Assembly: GCA_964578485.1 (NCBI GenBank)
Contig: CAZODA010000032.1
Location: forward strand, 1 to 33,871
Source: CAZODA01 sp964578485
Lineage (GTDB): Bacteria > Bacteroidota > Bacteroidia > Bacteroidales > Marinilabiliaceae
Length of the DNA: 33,871 nt
Direction of reading: 5' to 3'
Below the pieces are notes generated by a model. The model was not told the origin of the DNA. It saw only the letters and a program-made list of their open reading frames with translations, and did not search any database. The position numbers and the translations under genes are program-made. Shown one piece after another: positions 1 to 10,360 of this stretch (positions are counted from its first letter, which is position 1; every line of letters starts with the position of its first letter).

Positions 1-125
1 AAAAACAAACAGCCCTTAAAAGACAGAAACTGAAAAAATTACAAGGATGGGTGAGTGATTATTTGAAAATTGCAAAAATCGCCCTTGAAGAAGAACCCAA
101 GCTTTATGAAAAATTAATAGTATAA
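1..125 (+). CDS. C-terminal end of an unidentified protein (partial)
   Basis: An open frame enters from the left edge and stops with TAA at 123-125, giving about 40 residues. The fragment is rich in Lys, Leu and Glu (it contains GWVSDYLKIAKIALEEEPK) and looks like an amphipathic alpha-helical C-terminus. From memory it resembles the C-termini of small uncharacterised Bacteroidetes proteins, but no domain can be named from so little sequence. It is co-oriented with the adhesin gene that starts 260 bases downstream. The start codon lies outside the window. Confidence 0.55.
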   Translation, partial: KQTALKRQKLKKLQGWVSDYLKIAKIALEEEPKLYEKLIV

Positions 126-385
126 GATGCTTTTTTATTCTTTTTGAAAATTCAGGTAAAGCATCGTAAATACAGGGATTTTGTAACATTAGCCAATATA
201 AAACGTAAAAAATACTTTAAGTTTAAAATAATTCTGAAATTGAAAGAAATATCATAATGTGATGAAAAAATAAACACATAAGCCAATAGAAACTTTTGAA
301 TAAAGGATTGTTTTAAAATATTGATATACACATAAATGTAATAATTACATTTAATTAAAAAATGTCTTAACCTAATGTTCAGGAT
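126..385. other. AT-rich intergenic region with an inverted repeat
   Basis: This gap separates the partial left-edge gene from the giant adhesin. It holds a perfect 9-bp inverted repeat with a 1-base spacer (AAATGTAAT at 334-342 and ATTACATTT at 344-352), about 34 bases before the adhesin ATG, so it could be an operator. GATGCTTT (126-133) can pair with AAAGCATC (158-165) just after the upstream stop, but no T-run follows the second arm, so it is a poor terminator. No exact TAnnTTTG promoter element was seen on the + strand. Confidence 0.3.
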
Positions 386-3300
386 ATGGTTAACAAATAT
401 TTGCTTAGGATAATTTTATTAATATTAATTCCTGTTTTAAGTGTTGGAGCACTTAAAGCTCAAGATGAAACACGCACTTACATGTCTGAACAGGAAATAC
501 AAGAGTATTTTGCCCAATGGAGAATTAAAAATGGCATAGTTCTAAAAGGATTGAGTGGAAAAATCTCTAGTTTGGATTCTGCATATTGTTCTCAAGGAGG
601 ATATTTTGATCTTGTACCGGATTCATGGGATCCAATTGCAGATAATATTGAATGGGAGATCTTATTTTTTAATGGAAATCCTGAAGGTGAAAGCCATCCT
701 GAATGGGGAGAATATTTTGGAGAAGGAGAGAATACGATTTTTCGAGTATACCCCGATCTTATTCCCGAAGAATACTTAGGCTTAGAGATATTTTTTACAT
801 ATTCTTTAAAAAAAGGTCCATCACTCGTAGTAGGAGGAGCTTTTGATTATACATATATTCATAAAACACCTACGGTTTTTGATTTTGGCTCAGATGTTGA
901 AATTTGTCAGGGTGCCTCCGTGGAATTAACTCTTGCTGAATCTGAGTCAGGTATGGAATATCAATTAATTAAAGATGGCTCAATACCTCAGGGTTTACCT
1001 ATTTCCGGTAATGAAGAAGGTTCTGCTATTAATTTTACTGTAAATGAAGCTGGTACTTATACTGTTCAAGCTGTTAATATTCATTATAATACATGTAGTT
1101 CTGATATGAACGGTTCTGCCGTTGTTGTAGTCAATCCTCTTCCTATACCGATGGCTTCAAGCGATTCTCCAACATATTGTGAGGGAGGTGATATCAATTT
1201 AGAAGCTGCTCCTGATGATATGATTAGTTATAATTGGGTTTATCCTAATGGTGCAACATCAAATGTACAAAACCCGATTATTTATGATATTAATAGAAGT
1301 GAGCACCATGGTTCATACTCTTTAACCGTAGAAGATGAAAAGGGCTGTGTAAATTCCACATCTTTAAATCTTACTGTTTTTGAGCGACCTACAGCTGAAA
1401 TATCCGGCTCTCAAACTATTTGTGATGGTGCAACTGCAAATCTGACTATAGAATTTACAGGTGAAGCTCCTTTTAGTGTAACTTATACTGATGGTCACAC
1501 ACCCACTACTGTTAATAATATTTTAAGTTCACCTTATCCTTTTGGAGTTACTCCTTCCTCAACAACTACTTATACCTTAGTAGATGTAAGTGATGCAAAT
1601 GGTTGTGGTATTCTTGCAGGCGATATTTCAGGTGAAGCTATAGTAACAGTTAATGAACGTCCAACTGCAACAATTATTAGTTCAGATGCCACTATTTGTA
1701 ATGGTGATGTTTATGAACTCACTATTGAGCTAAGTGGTGAAGGTTCTTGGGAATTAACTTATAATGATGGTATTGGAAATGAGTATGAGGAAACTATTAG
1801 TAGCAGTCCCCATACCATTACACTACATCCTACTGAAACTTCCACTTATTCTTTAGTTGCCTTATCTGACAAGAATTGTTCTGCTCAGCCCGGTGATCTT
1901 ACAGGCAATGCTGTTGTTACAGTTAATGAGCGTCCTACAAGTATTATTTCTGTTAACGGTGCAGATGAATTGTGTGATGGTCAATCCACAACAATACGTA
2001 TAGATTTTACCGGTCAGGCTCCTTGGAATTTTGTTTATGAAATAAGCGATTCAGAGGGAAGTTCAACTGTTCCTCTTATCACTACCACTGATAATTCCTA
2101 CGAATTTATTGTAAATCCATCGCTTAGCACTACTTATGAAGTAATTTCCTTAACTGATGCTTTATGTGAAGCCCTGCCTGCTGATATGACCGGACTTGCT
2201 GAAGTTGATGTTCATCCTCGTCCTACTGCTGTACTAAGCGGTGATGCCGATATTTGTGATGGAACATCAACTCAGTTAATGATAGAATTTACCGGTACGG
2301 GTCCTTGGAATGTGGAATATGAAGTTGAAAATGTTTCAGATGGAACTAGCTCTGTTACTTCAACTTCTATTTCGGAAAATCCTTCTTATATAACTGTTTA
2401 TCCCACAGAGGAGACAAAATATAGATTGCTTTCGCTTAGTGATGCTCTTTGTAGTGCTGATCCTTTAAGTGATCTTAGTGGAGAAGTTACTGTTACAATA
2501 TTGGAAAGACCAACTGCTACTATTTACATAGCTGATAGTGATAATGATGAAATTTGTGCCAGTGAAAGCACTTTTCTTACGGTTGATCTTACAGGGACTG
2601 GCCCATGGAGTTTTATTATAAGTGATGGTGAAGTCGAAATTAGTGACATCAAAAACACATTCGATAATCCTTATAAACATTTTATTACGCCTGAACAAAC
2701 CAAAACCTATAATATTAGCTATTTAGAGGATGCCAATTGTGTAGCTCTACCTGCTGGTCTTTCCGGAAGTGCAACTGTTAATGTTAATCCACGTCCCACA
2801 GCTGAACTTACTATTCAATCAGGTTCAGATGATATTTGTGATGGTGAGGCTGTTGTATTAGCACTTGAGTTAACAGGAAGTGCTCCTTTTGATGTTTCTT
2901 ATACTGTCAATGATGGCTTGCCTACACATCTTTATAATATTATCGAATCTTCCATTACATTTGATGTTTCTCCTCATATAGATTCCGAATTTAAAGTTAT
3001 TTCGGTTACAGATAACAATGGTTGTTCAACTCTTGAATCCGACATTGATAACAATGCTTATATAACAGTTAATAAGCGACCCAAAGCGCAAATTTCCATA
3101 GATCCTTTAGATGCTGTTATATGCGAGGGTCAAAGTACCAATCTGCTTATAGAACTTGAGGGTGAAGCTCCTTGGAATATTACCATCGATGATGGTAATG
3201 GAAATTCTTTATCTGAAACCACAAATGACAGTTATTTTATTCTTTCTGTAAGCCCCGAACAGAACAGTAACTATACTGTTACAGCTCTTACTGATGCTAA

Positions 3301-6300
3301 TTGTACTGCTCTGGACGTTGATCTGACCGACAATGCTGCTGTTACTGTTAACGAGCGACCTACAAGTGTCATTTCTGTTTTAGGTGCAGATGAATTGTGT
3401 GATGGTCAATCCACAACAATACGAATAGATTTTACCGGTCAGGCTCCTTGGAATTTTGTATATAGAATAAGTGATTCAGACGGAAGTTCAACTGATTCTG
3501 ATGTTGAAAACACTAATAATTATTATGAATTTCCTGTAAGTCCATCACTTAGCACTACTTATGAAGTAATTTCTTTAACTGATGCTTTATGTGAGGCCCT
3601 GTCTGCTGATATGACCGAACTTGCCGAAGTTGCTGTTAATCCTCGTCCTACTGCCGAACTAAGCGTAAGCGGTGATGCCGAAATTTGTGATGGAGGATCA
3701 ACTCAGTTAATGATAGAATTTTCCGGCACAGCTCCATGGGAGGTGGTATATGAAGAAAGCACTACTTCAGGAGAACCTGAAATTAAAGGACTTTCTGATA
3801 TTTGGGATCCTATTATTTATTTTGATGTTAATCCGACAGAGGATACTGATTATAAATTGATCTCGCTTAGTGATGCCAATAATTGTATAGCTGATCCTTC
3901 AAGTGATCTTAGCGAAGAAGTTACTGTTACAGTATTTGAACGACCAAGTGCTACAATTATCAGTTTAGATGCCATTATTTGTGATGGTGATGCTTATGAA
4001 CTCATAGTTGACTTGAGCGGTGAAGGTCCATGGACTTTAACTTATAATGATGGTAATGGAAATGATGAACAGGAGACTATTAATAGCAGTCCACATACTA
4101 TTACACTGCATCCTGCTGAAACTGTAACTTATTCTTTAGTTGCCTTATCTGATGTGAATTGTGCTGCTGATATTTCAAAAGGAGATTTAATCGGCCAGGT
4201 TGAAGTTACAGTCAATGCTCGTCCAACTGCCACATTAACAGGTACTAACGAAATTTGTGTGGGTGGTGATACTGATCTTGAACTGCTTTTAACCGGCGCA
4301 TCACCATGGAATATTGAATATACCATAAATGATGGCAGCGTTGAGGATGATATAATATTGAGCAGTCCTTATATATGGAATGTTTCTCCAATCGAGACTT
4401 CAGAATATAAAATTGTTTCTGTTTCTGATGCCAATGGTTGTTCAGCTCTTGAAAGTGAAATTTCAAATGATGCTCTTATTACTGTATATGATATTCCCGA
4501 TGTGGAAATTTCCATAAACGACCCATTTAATGAAGATTTTTGTTATGAAGAAGAAATAATTATCACTGCTGTACCCGATGGATATCTATCATATATTTTC
4601 TCTATTGATGGGAATGATTATAATAATGGGAATAATAATGTGTTGACTTTGAATGATCTTCCTGAAGGTGAGTATGAGGTGTCTGTAACAATATTTGATT
4701 CGCATTGTTATGGAGTTTCTCTACCCGAATCCTTTAAAGTGAATCCCTTGCCTTCAACCGACCTTATTTTGGATGATCCTTTACGCACCACTGTTTGTAT
4801 AAACGAAACAGTAGAATTTATTGCCTCAGGAGCTGATGAATATCAGTTGATAGTAAATGGAGAAACTTATGGTACGCGTACTGCTGATCCTCAGTTCTTT
4901 GTAACTATGGATGAGAGTTATGTTGCCTATGTTATAGGATATAATTTTGATGGATGTTCAAAGTTGAGTGATGAAATTTCTATCACTGTCAGCCAAGTAC
5001 AAGCAAATTTAACTATTAGTCCAAATAAACCTGAGTACTGTGCCAATGAGACCCTTGTTTTCACTGCTTCCGGTGGTGAGAATTACGAGTTTTTCTATAA
5101 TGGAGTTTCGCAAGGCTCGGGAGAGGAAAATGTGTTTGAGCTTTACCCACCCATAGACTTAGATGAAGTTTATGTTATTGTTACAGATGAATTTTCTTGT
5201 ACAGCTATTTCTGATCTTATTAGCTTAACAGTTAATCCTGTTCCCGTTGTATCACTTACTTCCGACAAAGAAGATGAAACAATATGTGAAGGAGAGGAAG
5301 TAACTTATATTGCTACTGAAGATGATAGTTTTTCATATAAGTTTTTCAGGCTGAGAGGGGTGGATGATGTATTACTACAAGAAGGCTCGCTTAATAGTTT
5401 TACAACTAATGATATTGAAGACGGAGATGAAATATATGTTGTGGTACGTGATGCTAAGGGATGTAATGGTATTTCACCTTCTATTGTTATGACCGTCTAT
5501 CCCAATCCTGATGTTTCCCTTTCTGTACTTCCATCATCTCATGTGTCGGAAGGTCAAACGGTAACACTTGAAGCTTCAGGTGATGGTCTTGAGTTTTTAT
5601 TCCATATTAACTCTGAACCCATCGTTGATGGTTGGATTACTGATAATACCTATGAATATGAAAATCCTCAGGATGGAGATGAAGTTTTTGTAATTGCACG
5701 CTCAGATAAAGGTTGTACCACTGTTAGCGAAACAATTCAAATTTTAGTTGATGCTCTTCCATTAGTGTTCAATGTACTACCTGAAGATCCCTACTATTGT
5801 GCTGATGTGAGCGGCGTACAACTCTATCTTGATGCTTATGAGGAAAATGTTAAATATGATCTCTTTGAAATTTCTGATCTTATTACTCCTTATGCAAGTG
5901 CTGTTGTTGAATCAGGTGTTATTGTATGGAATAATATACCAAAAGGAAGTTATAGAGTTAAGGCCACACGACTAAGCGGAGTTGAACCTACAATATGGTA
6001 TCCTGAAGATATTATTGTTATAGAAATGCCCTTACCTTCTGTTTATCTTGTTGAACCAAATGAAACTGTTGATACCTGCCCGGTTTTAATAAGCCTTAAT
6101 GGTTCTGAAATTGATATGGAATCCGGAGAAGCAATTATTTATACTTTATATCGTGATGGTATTCCTCTTAGTGGATATTCGCTTGAAGGTACAGGTGAAG
6201 GCTTAATTTTTGATGAGTTTGATCTTGTGGGATACTATACTGTTTGGGCTGAAAATCCGGAAACAGGATGTAGGCTTATGATGGATGGCGCTGTTAATCT

Positions 6301-9300
6301 CGACCTTCCACCATCAGGCGATCTTTATGACTTATATACTGATCCCGCTGATGGAGAATATTGTGAAGGCGGTGAAGGAGTCGGACTTTATCTGCAAGAA
6401 TCCACAGCGGAAGTTAACTATCAACTTTATTACGGAGGTGATTTACTGATAGATGTTTTGGGTGATGGAAAGGCAGTTGATCTTGGCAACTTCAGCGAAG
6501 AAGGTTTGTATCAGGTATTTATTGAAGTTGGTAATGGATGCCGTTATCCTATGTCGGAAGCGCAAATTACCATAAATCCACTGCCTGCACTTTTAACTGT
6601 GGATGCCGACAATGGCGGTCATTTTTGTGAAGGAAGCCCGGGAGTTCAGATTAGATTAAACTCTCCTGAAATAGATGTTGTTTATGAACTATGGAGAGAT
6701 GGAGAAGATAATAGTATCGATTTCTTAATTGGTGATGGTGAGGATGTTCAGGAGTTTTTAGGTTTTTATAACGAAGAAGACAGATATTATATTATCGGAA
6801 CTACTGATAAGGGTTGTAGTAGAGAAGTTGGAGAAATTATTTTGGTACAAGATCTCTTACCTAATATATATGATATTTATTCTATACCCGACGGTGGGTA
6901 TTGTGAAGGTGAATCAGCAGTGATTATTGTTGACGGTTCACAAAATAATGTGAAGTATGAGTTGTTGCTTGAAGGTGCTCCTTTGGATCCTGCCTATGAA
7001 TTATTTGGTAATGGCGGACAATTAACTTTTGGCGATATAAATGTTGAAGGTTATTATACGGTGCTGGCCACTGATGTTGAAAGTGGATGTTCAAGACTTC
7101 TTAGTGAGGACGGAATATTTATTAAAGAAATTCCTTTGCCGGATACAAATCTTGATATCGACCTTTCGGGCGGTATAGAGAATTGTGATCCTATTATTAT
7201 TACTGTCAATAATCCGGAACCCGATGTTTATTATGAATTAGTTAAGGTAATTGAAGGTGAATATATTTCCACAGGCAATAGCTTTGTCTCCGAAGATGGA
7301 AGTGCCGAAAGCTTTGAGGGAGTTGTTGATAATGATGCCTACTACAATATTTTAGCTATCAATAATGGATGTGAAGTATATATTTTCGACGATGTGGATG
7401 ATTATCTCTATGTTGATGTTCCGGGATCTATGATACTGTTTTATGTAACCGGAGATGCTGATCTCTGCGAAGGCGACGGAGGAGGAACTATCGGATTGAG
7501 TGGTTCCGAACCCGGTGCAAAATATTATTTGCGTAATTCCCTTACAGATGAAACTATTGAAGAAGTTACAGGAGATGGTGAGCCTATAAGCTTTGATGAG
7601 GTTTATTCAGAAGGCAGCTATTATGTTTGGGGAGATAATGATGTTTGTCCGCAAGCAATGATAGGTGTATTTGAATTGCGCTTCCATCCATTGCCATCAT
7701 CATTCACCCTTTTAGGCTTTGATAGTTATTGTGGTGTTGATCCGGTAGTATTTAATCTCGAAAATAGCGAAGGAAATATCGATTATACTTTATATCGTCG
7801 TGACAGTGAGAGTGGCTTTAAAGTTGCTGTTGAAACAATACAGGGCTCTTCCACAGGTGAAGGAATTTATTTCACTTCAGTTTTAGAAGCCGGATATTAT
7901 ACCGTAATTGGAAAAACTGAATACGGCTGTACTTCTTCTATGTATGGTGAAATAATCTTGGAAACTAAAGCATTGCCATCCTCTGATTTTAATGCTGTTT
8001 ACTATCCCGATTATTGTGATACTGATGGAGGAACACTTATTGGATTAGATAATAGCGAATCAGAAGTAACTTATCAATTGATTAATAATAGTGATGATTC
8101 TGTAATTTCCAATATTTACGGAAATGATGGTTCTGCTATTGACTTTGCATATGTTTCTGCAGGTTCTTATAGAATAGAAGCTTCATACAACGGGGCATGT
8201 CGAGTTTTGCTTGAAGATAACATTGTGATTAATGAGATATTAGCACCTTCTGCTTTCGATTTAGATCTGAATGTTGAAAATGTTTGTGGTGATGATGCTT
8301 TGATTAAAGTTGAAAATCCCGAACCCGGTGTTAGTTATTATCTTGTAAATTATGATGCCCTTGAAGAGGATCTTAAAGTTGAGGATTCTGAAATTACATT
8401 CAACGGAAGTAATGAAGTGCTATGGGACAAAAATTTCCTTGCAGATCATTCCTTAACAGAAAACACTTTCCTTAATGTTTGGGCCGAAAGTGAAAACGGA
8501 TGTATAAGGAAATTTGTTGATGCCTTTATAGTTAATGTTTTACCCGAGCCTGCTCCTTTTGTATTATCCGATAATCAGGGTAATCTTATTCAAGATAATG
8601 ACTTGTTGGGAATTTGTGTCGGCTCAGGATTACAATTTGGAATTGAAGCTCCTGAAGAAGGAACATTATATTCCTTAATATACGAAGGTGTTGAGCTGTC
8701 ATTAATACAAGGTGGGGAAGAAGATGAATTTAAAGAGTTCCCGGTTAATATCACACAGTCAGGTAATTATTCGGTTCTTGCTTCATTCATCGGATCAGGC
8801 TGTGAAAGAGAGATAAACTTTATTATAGATACTAAAGTTCAGCCCGATATTATTACCCTTTTACATACTGCCGAAGATGCTTGCGTCTTAAGCGATACCT
8901 TGTGGATAGCTGCAAATGAACTGCAGGCCGGAGTGAATTACAATCTGTATTCTGATAGTTATGCTGTTGAAGAACTTGTTGGAGGAATGGATGAAAGTGG
9001 TAACATGTATTGGATTATTGATAATAATGTTACAAATAAAGAAACATATAGTTTTTATGTAATTGCTTCATTTATTAACGATGATCCAAGCGATTGTATT
9101 AGCTTTAGTGATATCCTTGAACTTACATTTGAACCTACAATAGCTGCATTTAATATCGATGAATTTGAAACTGACTATTGTGAAGGTGAACCGGGAATTA
9201 GTATTTCATTATCCGGAACGCAACCCGGTATATATTATGAAATTGTTCGTCTTGGTGAGTTTAGTGCAGGGCCTGTAGAATCTGTGGAGATTATTCGCGG

Positions 9301-10324
9301 TGATGAATCAGGAACTATAAATTTCAAATATAATCTTACAGGTACACGAACAGGTATGGATTATCAAGTTGTGGCACACGGAGATTGTGTAGCTTCTATA
9401 CACGATCCTTTTACTATAATTGAGCATAGAACACCTTATAAATTTGATGTTGAAGGTGAAGGAGCAGCCGGTGATGTTCATATTGAATTGAGTGGATCCG
9501 AAACAGGAGTATGGTATTACCTACTTCATGAGGGTGATTTTGCTGATGATATCGATGCAATGGCAGGTACAGGATCAGCTCTGAATTTTGGTACCGTAAA
9601 TCTACCGGGTAATTATTCCATACTTGCTATTGACAATATAGGCGCATGTGAGAACTTAATGGAAGGAACAGCTTATATTTATGAACATGACCTGAAAGCT
9701 TATCCCGATACTTTATATATGGGACCAAAAGATCTTATTGGAACCATGGATTTATTGGAATTAGTTGAATATCTACCGGGAGTCGATATCCCCGGTGTGG
9801 AAGGAAATCTCGTCTTCCAACATTATACTGATCATGAACCTATTGGAGATGTCGATATAGACCCGCTTACCGGAATGCTGTCATATAGAAAACTACCAAC
9901 ATATTTTGGAATGGATTCTATCCGCTACAGCGTGAGAAATGTTGACATTGAAAATCGTGCCGATGTTTCATATATTATTGTGATGATAGGAAATAAAGAC
10001 CTTGTAGAAGATAAGTCATTCCTTGTGCCTAATGCCTTCTCACCAAATGGTGACGGATATAACGATTATTTTGTTATCTCAGGCCTTGGTACAACCGAAG
10101 AATCTTCATTAGAGGTGTTTAACAGATGGGGAACTATAGTGTACAGAAATAAAGGAAAACGATATAATAATGATTGGGATGGAACATCAAATACAGGTGA
10201 TATGGTTTCCATTGGAGATGAACTGCCCGTAGGTGTATATTTTTATATCTTTAAAGTTAAAAAGAATATCGATGGGCGTATTGTAACTCGTGAATACAGT
10301 GGATTTGTAGAATTAAGGAGATAA
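386..10324 (+). CDS. Giant secreted modular adhesin with type-B T9SS C-terminal sorting domain
   Basis: A 3312-residue protein, probably exported by the Sec pathway and then carried to the cell surface by the type IX secretion system. It begins with a signal peptide (hydrophobic core about residues 6-20, then ALKAQ). Residues about 334-1370 form eleven Ig-like modules of 90-99 residues, each opening with RPT or a variant, followed by an ICDG-type motif and a PW/PF motif. About eighteen more divergent modules follow, typically with a YCEG-type Cys motif after an LPS/LP linker. A cadherin-like stretch (about 3110-3205) precedes the C-terminal domain at about 3212-3312, which carries VPNAFSPNGDGYNDYF, a VFNRWG motif and a final beta strand. 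This is the gliding-motility-associated (CHU_C) sorting domain. The protein is very acidic and rich in Ser/Thr/Asp. The next gene encodes a PorP/SprF partner, as in sprB-sprF loci. The bound ligand is unknown. Surface adhesin is an inference from architecture; secretion by T9SS is well supported. Confidence 0.92.
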   Translation: MVNKYLLRIILLILIPVLSVGALKAQDETRTYMSEQEIQEYFAQWRIKNGIVLKGLSGKISSLDSAYCSQGGYFDLVPDSWDPIADNIEWEILFFNGNPEGESHPEWGEYFGEGENTIFRVYPDLIPEEYLGLEIFFTYSLKKGPSLVVGGAFDYTYIHKTPTVFDFGSDVEICQGASVELTLAESESGMEYQLIKDGSIPQGLPISGNEEGSAINFTVNEAGTYTVQAVNIHYNTCSSDMNGSAVVVVNPLPIPMASSDSPTYCEGGDINLEAAPDDMISYNWVYPNGATSNVQNPIIYDINRSEHHGSYSLTVEDEKGCVNSTSLNLTVFERPTAEISGSQTICDGATANLTIEFTGEAPFSVTYTDGHTPTTVNNILSSPYPFGVTPSSTTTYTLVDVSDANGCGILAGDISGEAIVTVNERPTATIISSDATICNGDVYELTIELSGEGSWELTYNDGIGNEYEETISSSPHTITLHPTETSTYSLVALSDKNCSAQPGDLTGNAVVTVNERPTSIISVNGADELCDGQSTTIRIDFTGQAPWNFVYEISDSEGSSTVPLITTTDNSYEFIVNPSLSTTYEVISLTDALCEALPADMTGLAEVDVHPRPTAVLSGDADICDGTSTQLMIEFTGTGPWNVEYEVENVSDGTSSVTSTSISENPSYITVYPTEETKYRLLSLSDALCSADPLSDLSGEVTVTILERPTATIYIADSDNDEICASESTFLTVDLTGTGPWSFIISDGEVEISDIKNTFDNPYKHFITPEQTKTYNISYLEDANCVALPAGLSGSATVNVNPRPTAELTIQSGSDDICDGEAVVLALELTGSAPFDVSYTVNDGLPTHLYNIIESSITFDVSPHIDSEFKVISVTDNNGCSTLESDIDNNAYITVNKRPKAQISIDPLDAVICEGQSTNLLIELEGEAPWNITIDDGNGNSLSETTNDSYFILSVSPEQNSNYTVTALTDANCTALDVDLTDNAAVTVNERPTSVISVLGADELCDGQSTTIRIDFTGQAPWNFVYRISDSDGSSTDSDVENTNNYYEFPVSPSLSTTYEVISLTDALCEALSADMTELAEVAVNPRPTAELSVSGDAEICDGGSTQLMIEFSGTAPWEVVYEESTTSGEPEIKGLSDIWDPIIYFDVNPTEDTDYKLISLSDANNCIADPSSDLSEEVTVTVFERPSATIISLDAIICDGDAYELIVDLSGEGPWTLTYNDGNGNDEQETINSSPHTITLHPAETVTYSLVALSDVNCAADISKGDLIGQVEVTVNARPTATLTGTNEICVGGDTDLELLLTGASPWNIEYTINDGSVEDDIILSSPYIWNVSPIETSEYKIVSVSDANGCSALESEISNDALITVYDIPDVEISINDPFNEDFCYEEEIIITAVPDGYLSYIFSIDGNDYNNGNNNVLTLNDLPEGEYEVSVTIFDSHCYGVSLPESFKVNPLPSTDLILDDPLRTTVCINETVEFIASGADEYQLIVNGETYGTRTADPQFFVTMDESYVAYVIGYNFDGCSKLSDEISITVSQVQANLTISPNKPEYCANETLVFTASGGENYEFFYNGVSQGSGEENVFELYPPIDLDEVYVIVTDEFSCTAISDLISLTVNPVPVVSLTSDKEDETICEGEEVTYIATEDDSFSYKFFRLRGVDDVLLQEGSLNSFTTNDIEDGDEIYVVVRDAKGCNGISPSIVMTVYPNPDVSLSVLPSSHVSEGQTVTLEASGDGLEFLFHINSEPIVDGWITDNTYEYENPQDGDEVFVIARSDKGCTTVSETIQILVDALPLVFNVLPEDPYYCADVSGVQLYLDAYEENVKYDLFEISDLITPYASAVVESGVIVWNNIPKGSYRVKATRLSGVEPTIWYPEDIIVIEMPLPSVYLVEPNETVDTCPVLISLNGSEIDMESGEAIIYTLYRDGIPLSGYSLEGTGEGLIFDEFDLVGYYTVWAENPETGCRLMMDGAVNLDLPPSGDLYDLYTDPADGEYCEGGEGVGLYLQESTAEVNYQLYYGGDLLIDVLGDGKAVDLGNFSEEGLYQVFIEVGNGCRYPMSEAQITINPLPALLTVDADNGGHFCEGSPGVQIRLNSPEIDVVYELWRDGEDNSIDFLIGDGEDVQEFLGFYNEEDRYYIIGTTDKGCSREVGEIILVQDLLPNIYDIYSIPDGGYCEGESAVIIVDGSQNNVKYELLLEGAPLDPAYELFGNGGQLTFGDINVEGYYTVLATDVESGCSRLLSEDGIFIKEIPLPDTNLDIDLSGGIENCDPIIITVNNPEPDVYYELVKVIEGEYISTGNSFVSEDGSAESFEGVVDNDAYYNILAINNGCEVYIFDDVDDYLYVDVPGSMILFYVTGDADLCEGDGGGTIGLSGSEPGAKYYLRNSLTDETIEEVTGDGEPISFDEVYSEGSYYVWGDNDVCPQAMIGVFELRFHPLPSSFTLLGFDSYCGVDPVVFNLENSEGNIDYTLYRRDSESGFKVAVETIQGSSTGEGIYFTSVLEAGYYTVIGKTEYGCTSSMYGEIILETKALPSSDFNAVYYPDYCDTDGGTLIGLDNSESEVTYQLINNSDDSVISNIYGNDGSAIDFAYVSAGSYRIEASYNGACRVLLEDNIVINEILAPSAFDLDLNVENVCGDDALIKVENPEPGVSYYLVNYDALEEDLKVEDSEITFNGSNEVLWDKNFLADHSLTENTFLNVWAESENGCIRKFVDAFIVNVLPEPAPFVLSDNQGNLIQDNDLLGICVGSGLQFGIEAPEEGTLYSLIYEGVELSLIQGGEEDEFKEFPVNITQSGNYSVLASFIGSGCEREINFIIDTKVQPDIITLLHTAEDACVLSDTLWIAANELQAGVNYNLYSDSYAVEELVGGMDESGNMYWIIDNNVTNKETYSFYVIASFINDDPSDCISFSDILELTFEPTIAAFNIDEFETDYCEGEPGISISLSGTQPGIYYEIVRLGEFSAGPVESVEIIRGDESGTINFKYNLTGTRTGMDYQVVAHGDCVASIHDPFTIIEHRTPYKFDVEGEGAAGDVHIELSGSETGVWYYLLHEGDFADDIDAMAGTGSALNFGTVNLPGNYSILAIDNIGACENLMEGTAYIYEHDLKAYPDTLYMGPKDLIGTMDLLELVEYLPGVDIPGVEGNLVFQHYTDHEPIGDVDIDPLTGMLSYRKLPTYFGMDSIRYSVRNVDIENRADVSYIIVMIGNKDLVEDKSFLVPNAFSPNGDGYNDYFVISGLGTTEESSLEVFNRWGTIVYRNKGKRYNNDWDGTSNTGDMVSIGDELPVGVYFYIFKVKKNIDGRIVTREYSGFVELRR
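1385..4495 (+). repeat. Eleven tandem Ig-like module repeats within the adhesin gene
   Basis: Module starts (codon for the R of RPT/RPS/RPK) fall at 1385, 1658, 1931, 2219, 2507, 2792, 3077, 3356, 3644, 3941 and 4220, so the units are 273-297 bp. Modules 3 and 4 (1931-2506) are closely copied as modules 8 and 9 (3356-3940). The stretch at 1961-2035 is nearly base-identical to 3386-3460, offset by 1425 bp. Module 10 resembles module 2 and module 11 resembles module 6. This points to block duplication and recombination inside the gene. Confidence 0.85.
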
Positions 10325-10360
10325 TGACTAAGATTTTTTAAGAAATTGAATAAAACCCAA

